From Erythrocercus mccallii (taxonomy: Eukaryota > Chordata > Aves > Passeriformes > Dicruridae): a DNA stretch of 64,000 nt. The position numbers were made by a program, and so were the translations under genes. The number at the start of each line of letters is the position of its first letter. The stretch's first letter is position 1. Location: NCBI GenBank assembly GCA_013397435.1, contig VZRG01000188.1, positions 124,001-188,000 on the forward strand, given 5' to 3'. Under the pieces are notes generated by a model. That model was not told the origin of the DNA, searched no databases, and saw only the letters and a program-made list of their open reading frames with translations. Positions 1 through 12,780 of the stretch are shown piece after piece.

Positions 1-86
1 CTTGGAGCTGTCCTGTGCAGGGCCAGGAGCTGGACTCAATGATCCCCGTGGGTTGCTTCCCATTCCGATATTCTGTGATTCTGTCC
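1..86 (+). mobile_element. CR1 LINE, 3' end fragment
   Basis: The window opens inside the 3' untranslated end of a CR1 retrotransposon. A 'ggagctggactcaatgatcc' stretch is followed by a 'gggttgcttcccattc' block and then 'gatattctgtgattctgt', the octamer-type tail that ends CR1 copies. The left boundary lies outside the window, so the true length is unknown. It is non-coding. Confidence 0.85.
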
Positions 87-1600
87 CTTTTAGCTCCTCC
101 TCATAAGGGTGCTCTGCTGACCCATCTGCACCTTGTTCCCCTCAGAACCAGCTGAGAGAAAACAACCCTGCTGCCATTCTCCCTGCCCCTCCTTACAAAG
201 TGCTCCAGCACTGTGATATTCCTCTGAATCTCTGTAATTCCAGTGTCATGCTCTGCACCTGCACACGGGTTTCTCATTCCTCCTGTTTGTTTGTCATGCT
301 GGGTGTGTTCAGGTACTCAAAGGAGAATATCATCCTCTTCTGCCCTGTGCTTTGCTTTCTTCCTCTCATCCATGGTTTCTGATCATGCCAGGGTGTTGCT
401 GTCCCTGGCCCAGCAAGCTGAGTTCAAACTCCTCCTTGCCAGGTTAGAAAGTTGCTTTCCAAAATTGTTCTGCTCTGTCCTGACTCTTTGAAGCAGATGC
501 AGTTGTCACAGACACTCAGCTGTTTAGGGAAGACTTTTTTCCCTGTCTTTTTTCAATTAAGCCTCTCTAAAGTGCACATGCAATTTCAGACAGTGAGGCT
601 GAAGTGCAGTCATTAATGACTAATGAGACACTGAGGACTGACCTGCAGGAAACCTCCAAATTGAATATTTTCTTTTCAGATTTAGCACAATTAAACAAAA
701 TGCTTTTGTGTCCAGTCGCTAGCTTTATGAGAGAATTATTTTCCTGCTGCTCTGTCCAAACCCACAGGGACTATTTTAGATAACATTAATTGGTAATTTC
801 CCAGATCAAAGCCTTTAATCAAATCAATAAAGATACACACTCTGCAGTGTGCTGATTATCATTCATAGACATAAAATATTATTTGTCATGTCTACCTTGA
901 TAATGACATCAGAGGGATACCAAGACCAACAAGGAGAGATGTCCTGATACCTTATAATATGTTGATTATGTAAATGGTTTCCCTAAATTATTTGCTTGCC
1001 AGGGCATGAAGGTCATCCTTGCTGTAGGCTTCCTTTAACTCCAAGATTTACTGGTAACCTAAACATGTATAAATTACTGTCAACAGCTTCAGTGGTTATT
1101 TTTGTAACAGTTGCAATTTCTACGGATACATTTCAGGAATGACATTAATAATTATATCATCGTGGAGAAAGGGGAGGGGCTAAAAGGCTCAACAAGTAAT
1201 CATCATTTATCTTAAGAGTGAATGGTGCGAAAAGTGACCCAATTTACCATGTCGCAGCTGTATAGCTACATGGTTTTCCCATGTCAATACCAAATCTTGA
1301 TTTTTTTTTTCTCTTCAAAGGAGAAAATTTGATCTTAAAGCTGTTGGTTTACTGCTTCTTGATATAAACACCAAACAGTTAATGCAATGAATTCAACTCT
1401 CTAAACCTTCTGGGGGAACGTGACCAGATCCATAGGGAAGGAGACTAAAAAAGCTTTTGCAGAAAATAGGTGAAAACCAAGTTTGCAACTGACCTGCCCT
1501 TTTTGACCCCTTAGATCTCTATTTTCCCACATTTATTCTTCCCAAACCACCTTTCCATGCCTTAGGGTGTTCCTCACCTAAAACACACTGTAACAGCAGT
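87..1600. other. Unassigned non-coding stretch
   Basis: Mostly AT-rich single-copy-looking DNA. The only open frames are two overlapping ones at 200-491 (60 and 82 codons), with no recognisable domain. I see no repeat family, splice-bounded exon or RNA gene here. Confidence 0.5.
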
Positions 1601-1697
1601 GGAAGGTGGCCAGGGCAGGAGGGGTAGAACGAGATGATCTTTAAGGTCCCTTCCAACCCAGACCATTCTATGATTCTATGACTATGATTCTATGATA
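1601..1697 (+). mobile_element. CR1 LINE, 3' end fragment
   Basis: Only the last ~100 bp of CR1 is present. It has the 'gatgatctttaaggtccctt' motif, then 'ccaacccagaccattctatg', then three ATTCTATG-like octamers with a small interruption. Such 5' truncation is normal for CR1 and leaves no coding sequence. Confidence 0.92.
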
Positions 1698-2984
1698 ACT
1701 TCTTTTTCTAGATCCAGCGTCAGACATAATTCCTAGGGAATTATCCCACAATTCCTAGGTCCTATACATTGCTTTCCACCTGTGGGTCTCACAGCATATC
1801 CAGCAAACCCCGATGTCCAGAAGCCAAGGGAGGGAAGGAGGGCGACCCATCCATGACACAAATCCTTAGATCTCAGCTCAACGAACCCACTCACACTTTC
1901 CATCATCCAGTTATTTTTTTATTATTATTTCTGCTCTCATATTTGCGAACATGTCATTGAATTTCCCAGTTCCTTTGGCAAACCTGCACTGGTGGAAGAA
2001 AATGTATTTTTTGCTTTGTTTTACTTTGTTCATGCATTCTACATTTGGGAACAGGGTGGGGAGAGCAGGGAATCAACAGCTCTGTGAAGACCAGCTGCTT
2101 GCAACATGCTTCCCTTGCAGCTTTCCGTCAGGAATCTGACAGCTTTAGTTATTGTGATGGAGAAATAATGAGGTGAGAAAAGAGACTGTCAAAAAAAGGG
2201 ACCAGATCTCTTCTTCCAAGGAAGTAATTTGCTTTTGTGTGTTCTCTGGTTCCCAGAGACAAGATGATGTAAGGACTCCAGTTATAGGAAAAAATTCCGT
2301 ATTTCCCTAAACCAAGGCAATTACCAAAATAAAACAGAAAAAAAATGATAAATTGTCTACAAGTAAAAAGAGACCTATTAGTTTTGTGATGACAAATTTA
2401 ATTAAATGTGGATATTAACAGCACTTGGGATAGGTGATTATAGGTGATGAGATCACCATGGTTTGCCTTTATGGTTAAAGGGGAAAGAGTTAGCAGTGTT
2501 AATGAATTTTAAGGCTAATTCACCTCATCCTAAAACAAATTCCAGTATTTGACAGGGTGAATTTCCCTCTAAATTTCTAAATTGACTCTATTAATCACCA
2601 TAGATATCTAGTGCCAACTAAGACCTTCCATGGGAAACTGGCAGATATGACACAGAATCTCTGCCCTATTAACTGGATGCAGGAGGGATATCCTAACATA
2701 ACAAAATTTGCACCAAAAGCTTGTGTTTATGCATCTGAAACATGCATAAGTTCATGGCTTCTAAAGAAACCTGATACTGCCTTGAATATATATATTTCTT
2801 TACCTATCCAGCCTGGCACCACAAGGACAGAAGCTTCAGGACTTGGGATATTTCCTATGAATGTTTTTTATACCTCAGACATCCACAAGAGGAATCTCGG
2901 GGCATCTCACACAGCACCAGGTCACCTTTGCTGCGACAACTGAACCTCCCTCAGCTGATGCAGAAGTGGGTTGGAGAACATTTC
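1698..2984. other. Unassigned non-coding stretch
   Basis: AT-rich DNA with no repeat I can name. A 110-codon open frame at 2611-2943 (+) has no recognisable motif and overlaps shorter frames, so I do not call it a gene. Two short frames at 1769-2139 are likewise unremarkable. Confidence 0.45.
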
Positions 2985-3050
2985 AGGTGGAGCACTGCAG
3001 GTGGGATCTTACCAGAGCAGACCAGAGGGGAGGAATCACCTCAAAAGCAT
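2985..3050 (-). mobile_element. CR1 LINE, internal ORF2 fragment
   Basis: The piece running from 'ggtggagcactgcaggtggg' to 'gaggggaggaatcacctc' matches, as reverse complement, the part of CR1 ORF2 just downstream of the reverse transcriptase core, which usually reads 'GAG..AC..CTGGAGTACTG'. It is a short relic truncated at both ends, with no 3' tail. Its boundaries are approximate. Confidence 0.7.
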
Positions 3051-4915
3051 ATTTTTAGACACATTAATTATGTCCCTAGTGGTTTTCCAGATTATTGGAT
3101 GCAGTGGGCTCCTCTGACTGATTAGTTCTCCACTGACTACAACAAACATTTAAGCACTGATGCATATCTACAGGTAAACAGTTAAGTTTCAGCTAAGTGC
3201 ATTTCACTTAAGGTTGATTTGAACACTGAAAATTAATTGAGATCACCCACAACATACATGACTGGACCAACAGAGTTACCTACACTTTACATGGCTAAAG
3301 AAGGATGAAACGCTTTAAAATTTCAGGACTAAGTTTTAGACACAGTCAACTCAGTAAAACAGTCCCTTGAAAAATCTGGTCATTTACGTGTCCTAACTCT
3401 GGGATTCTCCTTTGAGAAGATGGAAATATGATTTAAAAGAAATAAGTCATGATCTTAAATGGTGCTTCAATGTTGAGTCACCTTCCATTGCATCATTACT
3501 GCTCCATGAATGATGATGCTGAAGGTACTTAGAGCCACATTTGAAAAGAAGAAGGTTCAACACTTTTTTAGCTTTTACAGCATTGGAGGTGCAAGACAGA
3601 CAGAATTTTGGGGATTTTTTTTTGTATCCTCTCAGTTTGGCATGTTACATATGGAAGGAGGACACACTTCTCATTTGCAAATGAAGCACAGGCACCTTTG
3701 AACGTGCACGTTCTCCTACATATGTGCCTGACGTTTGCACAAGCATGATTAGCAGAATCAATCCATGTTCCTTATGCTTTGCACACAAACCTGAGACTCC
3801 TGCTTGATCTGCAAATATTCCCTCAAGCAGTATTTACACTTGTAAGACAAGCGGATTGTCACTATCCTACAAGCCTTATCCACAGTCAAGGGATCATGGC
3901 CAGTGGAAAGAATAAAATTGTTTCCTGTGCTCCACTTGCATGATAAATTCTGACTTGTATTTTCAGCTTCATCTTCTTTTTTTTTTTGTTCCCTTAGATT
4001 TCTTTTGTCTGGAAGCAAAATTCTAACCCCTTTTTCTATCCCTTCAGGTATAATGCATCAAAAAACCCCAACTTTGGTACCTGTTGGAAAGCCCTTTGTG
4101 TGGATAATTGGTGGCACTGCTAGTGACATTTTTATCTCCAATTTTTGTTTTATTCCTTCCCAGGTTCACTTCACTGCATGTTTGGAATATGTTGAATGAC
4201 CACAGGAGAGAGACATGCCCTTAATATTCCAGTACCCTGCCTCACCACCCAGCAGCACAACTTTAAGTGATATGACACTGTAATTACATTAGCAGCCGTA
4301 TTAGATGCTCATTATCGTGCCTTAACTGTTCAATAATTTTGATCAATGCCTGCTTTCCATGGTGCTGACTGTTGTGACTGCAAAATAAAGCCACAGTTTA
4401 GGAGCTGTTGTGTGTACATCTGCTAAGTGATTCCTTCACTTGTGTACAAATGCGTGTTTGTGTGTGACAGACAGAGCTGAGCAGTCAGGGCAGCTGCCTG
4501 CCAAAATGTTCCCTGCTTGCAGCTGCAGGGAACTGACAAAGGAGCCCTGGATAATCTTGCCTCAGTGGTTTAAGAAGTCACCTCTGTCAGTCACTTGCCT
4601 GCGATCAGATCTCTCCCCTGGCTGGCAGCCTGGAGGACGGATGGCTGTGTCAGTGGGAGATCCAGTGATTTTGCTTTGCTCTCTCCGAATGGCTGCAGGC
4701 TGGAGGATGGGCTTTGACAGGGGGTTGGACTGCAAACCTGTGCTCCTCGTTGTCAGCCCTGCTCTGGGTGCAGAATGGCAGAGCAAGGAAGTTGCAGGAA
4801 GAGCTGCCACAACTTATTTGTCAGTGTCTGTGGCCTTCCCAGGGAGAGGACTGTTCATTTGCTATGCTTACATCCAGGGAAAACGCTGACAAGCCAAGGG
4901 AGGAATGGGTGGCAA
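3051..4915. other. Unassigned stretch with a possible conserved non-coding patch
   Basis: No identifiable repeat or exon. The part at 4262-4370 has a homeodomain-type TAATTA core and dense AT-rich binding-site-like strings, which makes it a candidate enhancer, but only by appearance. The segment 4440-4889 is somewhat GC-richer and open on both strands (149 codons plus, 82 codons minus). It contains no domain I recognise. Confidence 0.4.
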
Positions 4916-5338
4916 TCACAGAATCATTAAGATTGGAAAAGACCTCCAAGGTCTTTGAGTCCAGCCTTTGATCCCCAATTTCTCAACCAGACCAGAGTAC
5001 TGGGTGCCACATCCAGTTGTTTCTTCAACATCTCCGGGGATGGGGACTCCACTACCTCCCTGGGCAGCCCATTCCAAAGCCTGACCACCCTTTCTGTGAA
5101 GAAATTCTTCCTGATGCCCAACATGAACCTCCTCTGGAGAAGCCTGAGGACATGTCCTCTCATCCTGTTGCTTGCTGCCCGGGAGAAGAGGCCAAGCCTC
5201 ACCTGGCTACAACCACTTGTCAGGGAATTTTAGAGAGTGGCAAGACCTTCCCCGAGCCTTCTTTTCACCAGGATAAACAAAGCTCCCTCAGCTGCTCCTT
5301 GTAGGAGTTACTCTCAAGACCCTTCACCAGCTTTGTAA
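4916..5338 (-). mobile_element. CR1 LINE, 5'-truncated copy with intact ORF2 C-terminus
   Basis: A 3'-terminal CR1 copy in reverse orientation. Its tail is at 4916 ('cacagaatcattaagattgg') and it runs right into ORF2. On the minus strand 5202-4927 is an uninterrupted frame holding the family-typical C-terminal run IRKNFF-T-RVVR-WN-LPREVVESPS. That is the end of the endonuclease/reverse transcriptase polyprotein, beyond the catalytic domains. With no reverse transcriptase core or endonuclease present, the copy cannot move itself. The unbroken frame suggests it is younger than most copies in the window. Confidence 0.95.
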
Positions 5339-6570
5339 TGAAGAATAAATGAGAGTAGAAAATGCAATAGGATAGACAGAGGACATTGACCCAGAAGAAC
5401 AAGAGAACCAAGCTAGAAAATTGGTTGAGACTGGTTTAGACTCTTTCAAAGGTGAAACACACAGTGAATGCACCAATTGTCACCTGTTACATAGAGAAAT
5501 TCAGTGGTGCCCGCTCCGTTGCAGGATATTCAATGGCAACAGACTGTGAAGACAATTTAAAAATTGCATTCTTTCTCTCACAGCAGCAGCTAAATACAGC
5601 TCAGGATGATGTTTGGCAAAGGAATATCATCCTTGATTAAAATATCCCATGTCCCTTTAAACTGAGGAGTCATCACTGACTTCTCAATCCACTTATTAGA
5701 GCTGAGAAAAATTCAGAATATCCTTTGTATGATAAATGCTGATTTGTTTTGAAGAAAAACATCATTCCAGACTAGAGTGAACACTTACAATGAGAAGTAA
5801 AAAATCCACAAGGAAAAAGAAAGTTTTAAAACTGTATGGCTTTTTTTTTTTTCCAATTTCAACTTTGTAACGTGATAAATTATATCCTTGCATGTGATGG
5901 ATTACAACGAGCAGCACACATTTCAAAATGAGAAGTAATTAAAAAACAAAAACAAACAAGCCCTGCAATGAGCTGTTAAAGCTGAAAATCTCCCAGCACA
6001 GCGTTTTCAAACAGCTGTACTGCTAAATTGCCTGTTCCCTTGATAGCAAAGAACAGACAGAAAACTCCTGCTAGAGAGTTCAACTAGTACAGCCTCGGGT
6101 AATGTGCAACCACCAGAGAGAAAGCGGGAGAGATAGAGCTACAGAAAACAGGGCAGGCTGTTCAAAGACATGGATTTAGGTTCAGGTGCATGGAGATTAC
6201 TGGAGAAGTGACATTCAGCACCACAAATAGAGCCATGAAGGAAACCCTTTCAGGGAGGACATTGCTGATATGCATCTAAAGATAAAAGTAGCAGCTGATA
6301 CTATCATCTTAGTTCAAGAAACAGACCTTTTCTGGATCTCTATTAGCAATGATTGCTTCTCTGTGGGAAGGACCATGTGCACCACCATATCTGAGGATAA
6401 GTCCCATGTTGGATATCCTGTTGCAATGACCTCACTTACTACAGGCCAAGAGTCTGAGCATCCTCCCTCATTCCAGAGTCCCCAAAAAACTCTGCTTAGG
6501 CACCACAGCTGGGTTTGCACTATACAGATTTGTTCCTGTGCCCACAATCCAGAAAATACCAAGATCACTG
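5339..6570. other. Unassigned non-coding stretch
   Basis: No named repeat. Short A-rich patches occur at 5831-5853 (T-run) and 5938-5960 (A/C-rich). A 132-codon frame at 6270-6668 (+) runs into the CR1 that follows and is mirrored by an 84-codon minus frame, so it is probably fortuitous. Confidence 0.45.
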
Positions 6571-6971
6571 GTGAGGAGTGGCTGAAGGATCTGGAAGGGC
6601 TCAGCCAGAGAAAAGGAGGTTTAGGGGGTCCTTATCACTCTCTAAGCCTACCTGAGAGGAAGCTGTAACCAGGGGAGGGTCAGTCTCTGCTCCCAGGTAA
6701 CAAGTGAAAGGACAAGAGGAAATAACCTCAAATATTGCCAAGGAAAATAAGGATTGGATATTAAACACAAAATTCTTTACTGGAAGGGTGGTCAGGCACT
6801 GGAACAAGTTGCCCAGGGCCGTGGTAGAATCACCATCCGTGGAAGTGTTCAAAGAATGTGTAGATGTGGTGCTTGGGGACATGGTTTAGTGTGGACCTGG
6901 CAGTGTTGGGTTAATGATTGATGCCCTTAGAGGTCTTTTCCAACCTCAGTGATTCTGGGATCCTGTGATCT
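6571..6971 (+). mobile_element. CR1 LINE, 5'-truncated 3' copy
   Basis: A forward CR1 copy covering the last ~290 bp of ORF2 and the 3' UTR. It contains the 'cccaggtaacaag' and 'gacaagaggaaat' landmarks, 'attctttactggaagggtgg', 'ggacatggtttagtg', and ends 'gattctgggatcctgtgatc'. The tail is degenerate. The coding frame (6704-6889) keeps the FFTGRVVRHWNKLP-like run but is broken by substitutions and small indels upstream. Confidence 0.95.
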
Positions 6972-9900
6972 ATGTGAGCAAGTTTGGTGGAAAACACTGA
7001 AGCCAATAAATGAGGGAGAATTAATCATGCAAAGACACCTGATCTGGAATAGTTTCCATCAAAAGCAGAGACAAAGAGAGAGAGAGAGAAATCAAATCTT
7101 TCATTTCTATTGTCTCCCTTGATAGAACCTTAGTTTTCAATATGGGTTAATGTGACAGGGAATCGATGTGATGACTTCCTGGAAGATTATTTTCTTTACA
7201 ACAACGACAATAAAAAAGAGGAATGTACAAAGAATGAGTGCTAAATTTTGCACAAAGACTCTTTGATTCATTTGCTGCTCAGGTTGTATTCCTTCTTCTA
7301 CTCCATGAAATCCTGACACCTTTCAGGTCTTGTAATTCCTTCTCACAAGTCTCTTCATAATTTTCTGGTTTGTTTTTGATAGACTCATCCCTTGTTCTTC
7401 AAGGGTTCTCCCAAGCCTCCAAATGAGTTCACAGGATTCATCCAGTTCCTCTTCCCTTGGGCATTCCCACACTCAGTCACAGGAACCCCTTCTTTGTTTT
7501 GATTATTTGAAACTTATGACTCAGAAGATAATTCCCACACTGTCACACAGCTTTACACATCCTTAGCCCAGCCCATCCTTGAAATTTCCCCTTCAATTTC
7601 CAGCAGCTACAATAAAATCACCAATCTCAGTTCTTAGTTTATTTATTACTTTTCCACTTTTACTCTTGATAAAAAATGACATTATAGATCTCCAAAACAG
7701 CAAATCAATTATTTGGGTTCTGATTTTCTAGGAAAAGAAATATGAAAATCTCATTACTACTTCTTTTGTTGCACATTTATGAACAACCTTTGTTATGTGT
7801 CTAAATCTAGTAATTTTTTTCCAGCTTAACTTCATCTTGCCCATTACAAACAAACCTCAGTGAAAAAAAGTCTGCTGTTTAGAAAACGCAAATTTTTCTG
7901 AACTTGATTTTGTGGGGAATTAAATTTTCAGCCTAAAAGTAATCAAGTAGATAATGTCACTGTTTCTTATCATTTTGCTAAGTTGAAGGAATTAATCTGA
8001 TCTTACTGTCACTTGTTTATGATTTATGTATTGTTTTTTATAGAATTGTAATGGAATTTATATTTATATATTGTATTGAGACCAATGTACATTAGTGCAT
8101 TATCAGAAACAGTTCACTTCTTTCCTGACCAAATGAAAGCAAAATTGATTTGCCTATATCATTAGATAGAGTTTCTTATTTCCAGGTCTCCCTCCCTTAT
8201 GATTTTGTCAATATTGTCACTACTTTGCCTGCACATTCTGGTCTCCAGCCAGGACAGATGGCAAGGTCCTGGAGTTCCTCATGATATGAAGGTTCAGTTT
8301 TATGCCTACATTAAATTAATCTTTGACCTAACTTCGTGGCATTTTGTCCTCTCAGCTCTCCTCAGACCCTACAATACCTCATCGCTCTGATTTTTTAACC
8401 CGATTAATGGGGGTTATGAAGGACCCCTACAATGTCTCCTGATGGTCTTCCCTCCATATCTGTCTCTATTTCACCTTCTATTTCTCTTTGTCTCCAGTCA
8501 TTGCTGACAAAAATCTCCAGGCTACTTTTCACATATTTTAATTTTTGTTACTTTTGCCTTTAGGTATTTACTACTGTGTGGACAAATAATAAAAATCTCA
8601 AGTACACCAAGCAAAGAAAAATACATGACTGTGATCGCATTTTGAGGTAGTCTTTAATTATGTGATCACATTCAACCTCAGATTCATGCTTTATTTTGTG
8701 CTCAGAACATAATGACAATTTAGGAAGATGACAGTCAATATGTTGTTTCTGTTTTCCTGTTCAATGACTGCAGCAAGTTTATCCCAGGTTATCCTTGAAC
8801 CTTATTCAACCCTGTTCTAAAGATAAAACCAAAACCACCTTCTTGGGCTCTTCTCTTATGTTCAATACTGTGTCTTCTGAGGGTTTTTTAAATTCTTAGG
8901 AGCAGATTTTCAACGTTTCGATTTCTGGGATCATGCATAGTTCACATAATTGAAGGCAAATGTTTCCTCTAATCTTTGGGTGCTGAATTTCAGTTGCCCT
9001 GTTTTGATAATAAATGCAGCTGGGAATACAAATTTAAAAGATTTCCAGCAGAGCCTTTTGGTGCCTCAGTGATAAAAGAGTTGATTCCTCTGGGATTTGT
9101 AGGATCCGTGTGGAGAGCTGGCAGCAGAACCAGAGGTTAAGGGCATGGACTTGTCTCTTCCAATAACGATCTCTTCCACTTGTTGGAAACTCTCTGATAT
9201 GTAGAAGATATGAGGTTATATCCATGAACCTCATAAACAGTGGGAAGGATTTATTATACTGAAAGTGAAAAACCACCATCACCTTGGCACTTGCCATTTT
9301 CCATGTCAAACTTTGGTCAAGACCTTGACATTTAGGGGCAGGTGAACCTTTCTCATCATGTCCTGAGCAGCTGAGCAACATTTCAAAGAAATGCTTCTGT
9401 CTGACCTCTACAGGCATGGTTTTGTTGTAGTTGGGTTTTTGACCCCAGATGGGAGATGAATAAACCTCCACAGTGGCAGTATTTTGGTGCTGGTGTTCGG
9501 AAAGCACATCCTTGGATTTTCTGGATTAGCTTCCTTAATGGGAAGTTAGAAGCAGCTGCCAACCTTATATTGCTGAGAAAAGGAGTTGGGATGCTATTTG
9601 GGGATTTGCATTCTCCTGTCTTTAATAGATCCTAATGGATTATACACAAAATTTGGGCCCAGGCATATCATTTCTTCATGCAATGACAACTCCATTTTCT
9701 TTTTTCAAATCACGATCTGAAGAACTCTAAAAGGAAGTCCCTGAGAAAAGTTCTCCTGGTTTTTCTGCCTTTTTCTTTTCTGGAGGAGATCCCTACTATC
9801 TTGTCTCTCATGCTGGTAAATCCAGAGGAAATTTCCCTGAATTTCAGTGCCACTCTACAACCCCTCAAGAAAGCTGAACTTTCCATAGCTCCAGTCGTTT

Positions 9901-12631
9901 GTTATTCTAAGTGCAACAGCTCTGCTACGATTTCAGTAACTGATGAAAATAGACAATTTGCAGCTTCTTAAGAAAACAATAGGAGGAATGAAAAGACTAA
10001 TGACAACAGCCAAGATTTGTGGCCCAGCGACATCATTTTCCCATATTTGAAGTTGGAAAACATGAATCCAATTTTCTTCTTTTCATCATCAGCAAATAAT
10101 TTGGATGTTTCCTGTCCCTTAATTATGCCTTTGTTTCTATGATGAGGGGAAATAATTACTGTGAAAATCTGCTGGCTAAATTTTCCCCACATCTGTGGAG
10201 TTTTTCACCAAGTGAGCCATTTGCCCATTTGCAAGCTAATGAACAAGAGGAATTTCAGATTTTTGAGATGGAGACTCAACTGGGAAGTTGGGAAGCATCA
10301 TATTTCAGAAATCAGCTTGGGCTGGGCTAGGATAAAGATTTTATAGATTCTGCCAAAATATGGGCAAATGATGACAGATTCAGTCTTTCTTTGTCAATTT
10401 TGAGGAAAAAAAATCATGTGTTTTTAGGATCCCGAGCTCTTAGTCTTCTAGTTCTCATAATAGGTCGTGGCGCCATTCCCTGCTGGAATAAAAGCCCTGA
10501 GGATTTCACTTGGCTGTCAAGTGAAATCTTCACTTTCTTAAGGCTGAGAGCCCCACTCAGAAAATCTTCTAGCAGCCAGCAGTATGAAATATTTTCACAA
10601 CATCATCTGCACTTATGGTATCCAAAACAGACCTCTCCGGGTTTCATTTTGTTCACCAAAGTTTGTGCACAAAATAGCCTCTCATTTCTCTACTCTGTGA
10701 CAAAAGAGCTGGCTCAAGGTGAAATTTTGGGAAGCTGAACTCTGCAGCCCTTTGATTTTTATTCTCACAGATGCTGGAGAGACATAGGAGAACACAGTAT
10801 GCAGAAAATAAAAAAATCGAACAAGACTCAGGAAATTTGTTGTTAAACTGGTCTTTAAAGAGTTGAAGCTGTTCACATTTCAGACTTCAGGAGAGGGAGT
10901 GTGGGATGAAATTGAGGTTTTGTCATGAAACTGAGGCCAGGCAGAGGACAGTGTGAGGGGTTACAGGCTGGGTGATGAGTGAAACAGGTCCCTGTGGTGA
11001 GGAAATGTGCTGATGGAGGTACAGTGGACACAGGAAAGCAAAGCCCTGGCAGCTCTGTGATCCTTACCTGGCAAATGTGGGGATAACACTGAAAAGATCC
11101 CTTTCAGTCCTATTCTCTTATCTGTCCATAAGCACTTCCATGTTGCAATCCATGTTGGAGGGATCATGTCAGTATCTGCACCAGAGAGATACAGGGATAG
11201 AGAAAAACAAGATCCTCCTTGGGACTGCTTAAAACAGATAGAATTTGGTCACTCTTTTAAACTGTTTCCAAATCTGAATCAAAACCCATCATGGTTAAAA
11301 ACCAAGGGAATAAACAAACCCTGTGTGCATTGTATTGTTCCATGTTCTCTTTAGGGTGGCAGGTGGCTTTGAAGTCATAATAACAGGAATTAAGAGTTCA
11401 AATGGCAAATATTCAAAAGCATGGTCTTCATCTCCACATGCCTGTATTTGTGTTCTAGCCCTGGGATAAAAAGGGGTATTTTCTGCAAGAAGATACTGTG
11501 CCAGCCCCCTGCACGTGGCTTTGCAGCCTGGGTTACACACACTGATGTTATATTCTGATATTCTCTACAGGATATTGCACATATTTCCTGCTAGGTTTTT
11601 AATATACTAGACTATCTCGTATATGATTTCCCTCTCTTCTTTATAGACCTTGGGTATGTGTTTTCTCATCTTGGAGACTTGGATTGACATTCCAGTCAGG
11701 AGGGAAAAGTCATGGGAAGTCATTCATTTCACGAGGGAGAAAACAAATTTCCTTGCTGTTTTAAATTTGTGAGACTCTTTTTGAGAAACCTCCCAGCTGA
11801 TGTGCAATTTTTCAGGCAGCAACAATTCCTTTCAGGCATGTCTGGTCTCAGATTTGCATCTTCGTCAGGATTTGAACCTGGATGCCTTTACTGTATCACT
11901 ACCATAAAATTGAGAGAGATGCTCTGCTTGTGTGGCACACAGGCTGTGGTCCTCTGGCAGATTCATCACCAGAACTCATTATGCCACTCACTCTGATCAT
12001 CTGCACTCTTAAATACATCCATCCTGATAAATCTCTTAGTGTTTATCTTTGAATTTAGAAATGACAATATTAAGATCCTGGTTAGCAAGGTTTATAACTG
12101 AAAAAGAGAGGTAGAATTCAAGTTAGTTCAACATCCAAGAAGAAATTATATTTCACCAAAAAAAATCTCCTTGCAATTTGAATGTGTCTTCCTGCATTTA
12201 GAAAAAAGAAGTCACAATTATTTGAAATAGTCTAACACACAGAAATCTAAACTTGGTGATATTGGGTTTTGTGGATCCAAGCAGTAAGGGGAACACTTCA
12301 AGTGTACAGACTTTTCATTCCTCTTTTATTCAGGACACCTGGTAATACCATCACAACTGGCATTATACAGAGTGTGAACACTGGCATCAGAACTGCTTAG
12401 GATGTGTGAGAATGGTTCTAGCCCTGAAAATCTGTCCCACATGGAGGTCCTCAGATAACTTTTTTCTGTGAAAAATTATGAGAGAGTTTAGAATCTTGTT
12501 TTTTTTCTTATTTGAAAAGAATCAACTGGAAAGTACATTATTAATGAATGATGTGACAGAGTTTTATAAACTTATGAACGATGGAAAGAGTTATGATCAA
12601 GAAATAATTATTCACTGTTTTGCTCATTGCA
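6972..12631. other. Long unassigned stretch (5.7 kb)
   Basis: The region looks single-copy. A short (GA)n run lies at about 7074-7089. The longest N-free open frame outside repeats is at 9034-9507 on the minus strand and is listed separately. A 10-bp-arm hairpin sits at 10502-10528. I see no CR1 or LTR, no exon with convincing splice borders and no RNA gene. Confidence 0.45.
9034..9507 (-). other. Unrecognised 157-codon open frame, probably non-coding
   Basis: ATG-initiated minus-strand frame without N or repeats. Its composition is rich in H, Q, S and F with no signal peptide, no clear membrane span and no motif I recognise. Flanking DNA shows neither a promoter-like CpG cluster nor clear splice sites joining it to other exons. 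At this base composition a frame of this length can occur by chance in 64 kb, so I list it as an ORF rather than a CDS. Confidence 0.15.
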
Positions 12632-12780
12632 AGAGGTGGAGTCACCATCCCTGGGAGTGCTCAAAACACTGAGTAGGTGGGGCACTTTGTGGTATGGTTT
12701 AGTGTGCATGGTGGTGTTTGGTGAAAGGTTGAACCTGATGACCTTTAAGGTATTTCCCAACCTCAACGATTCAGTGATTT
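12632..12780 (+). mobile_element. CR1 LINE, 3' end fragment
   Basis: A decayed forward copy of the last ~150 bp. It has 'gtggagtcaccatccctggg' at the left, then 'atggtttagtg', 'gatgacctttaaggt' and a worn octamer tail ('gattcagtgatttt'). The copy has no coding capacity. Confidence 0.9.

Noticed and set aside
4440..4889. 149-codon plus-strand open frame
   Set aside because: It is open on both strands in a GC-richer patch, with no domain, promoter or splice evidence.
10502..10528. Perfect 10-bp-arm hairpin with 7-nt loop
   Set aside because: One such short hairpin is expected by chance in a window of this size.
11866..11880. Minus-strand tRNA B-box-like string (GGTTCAAATCC)
   Set aside because: There is no A box at the right distance and no pairing acceptor stem, so it is not a tRNA gene.
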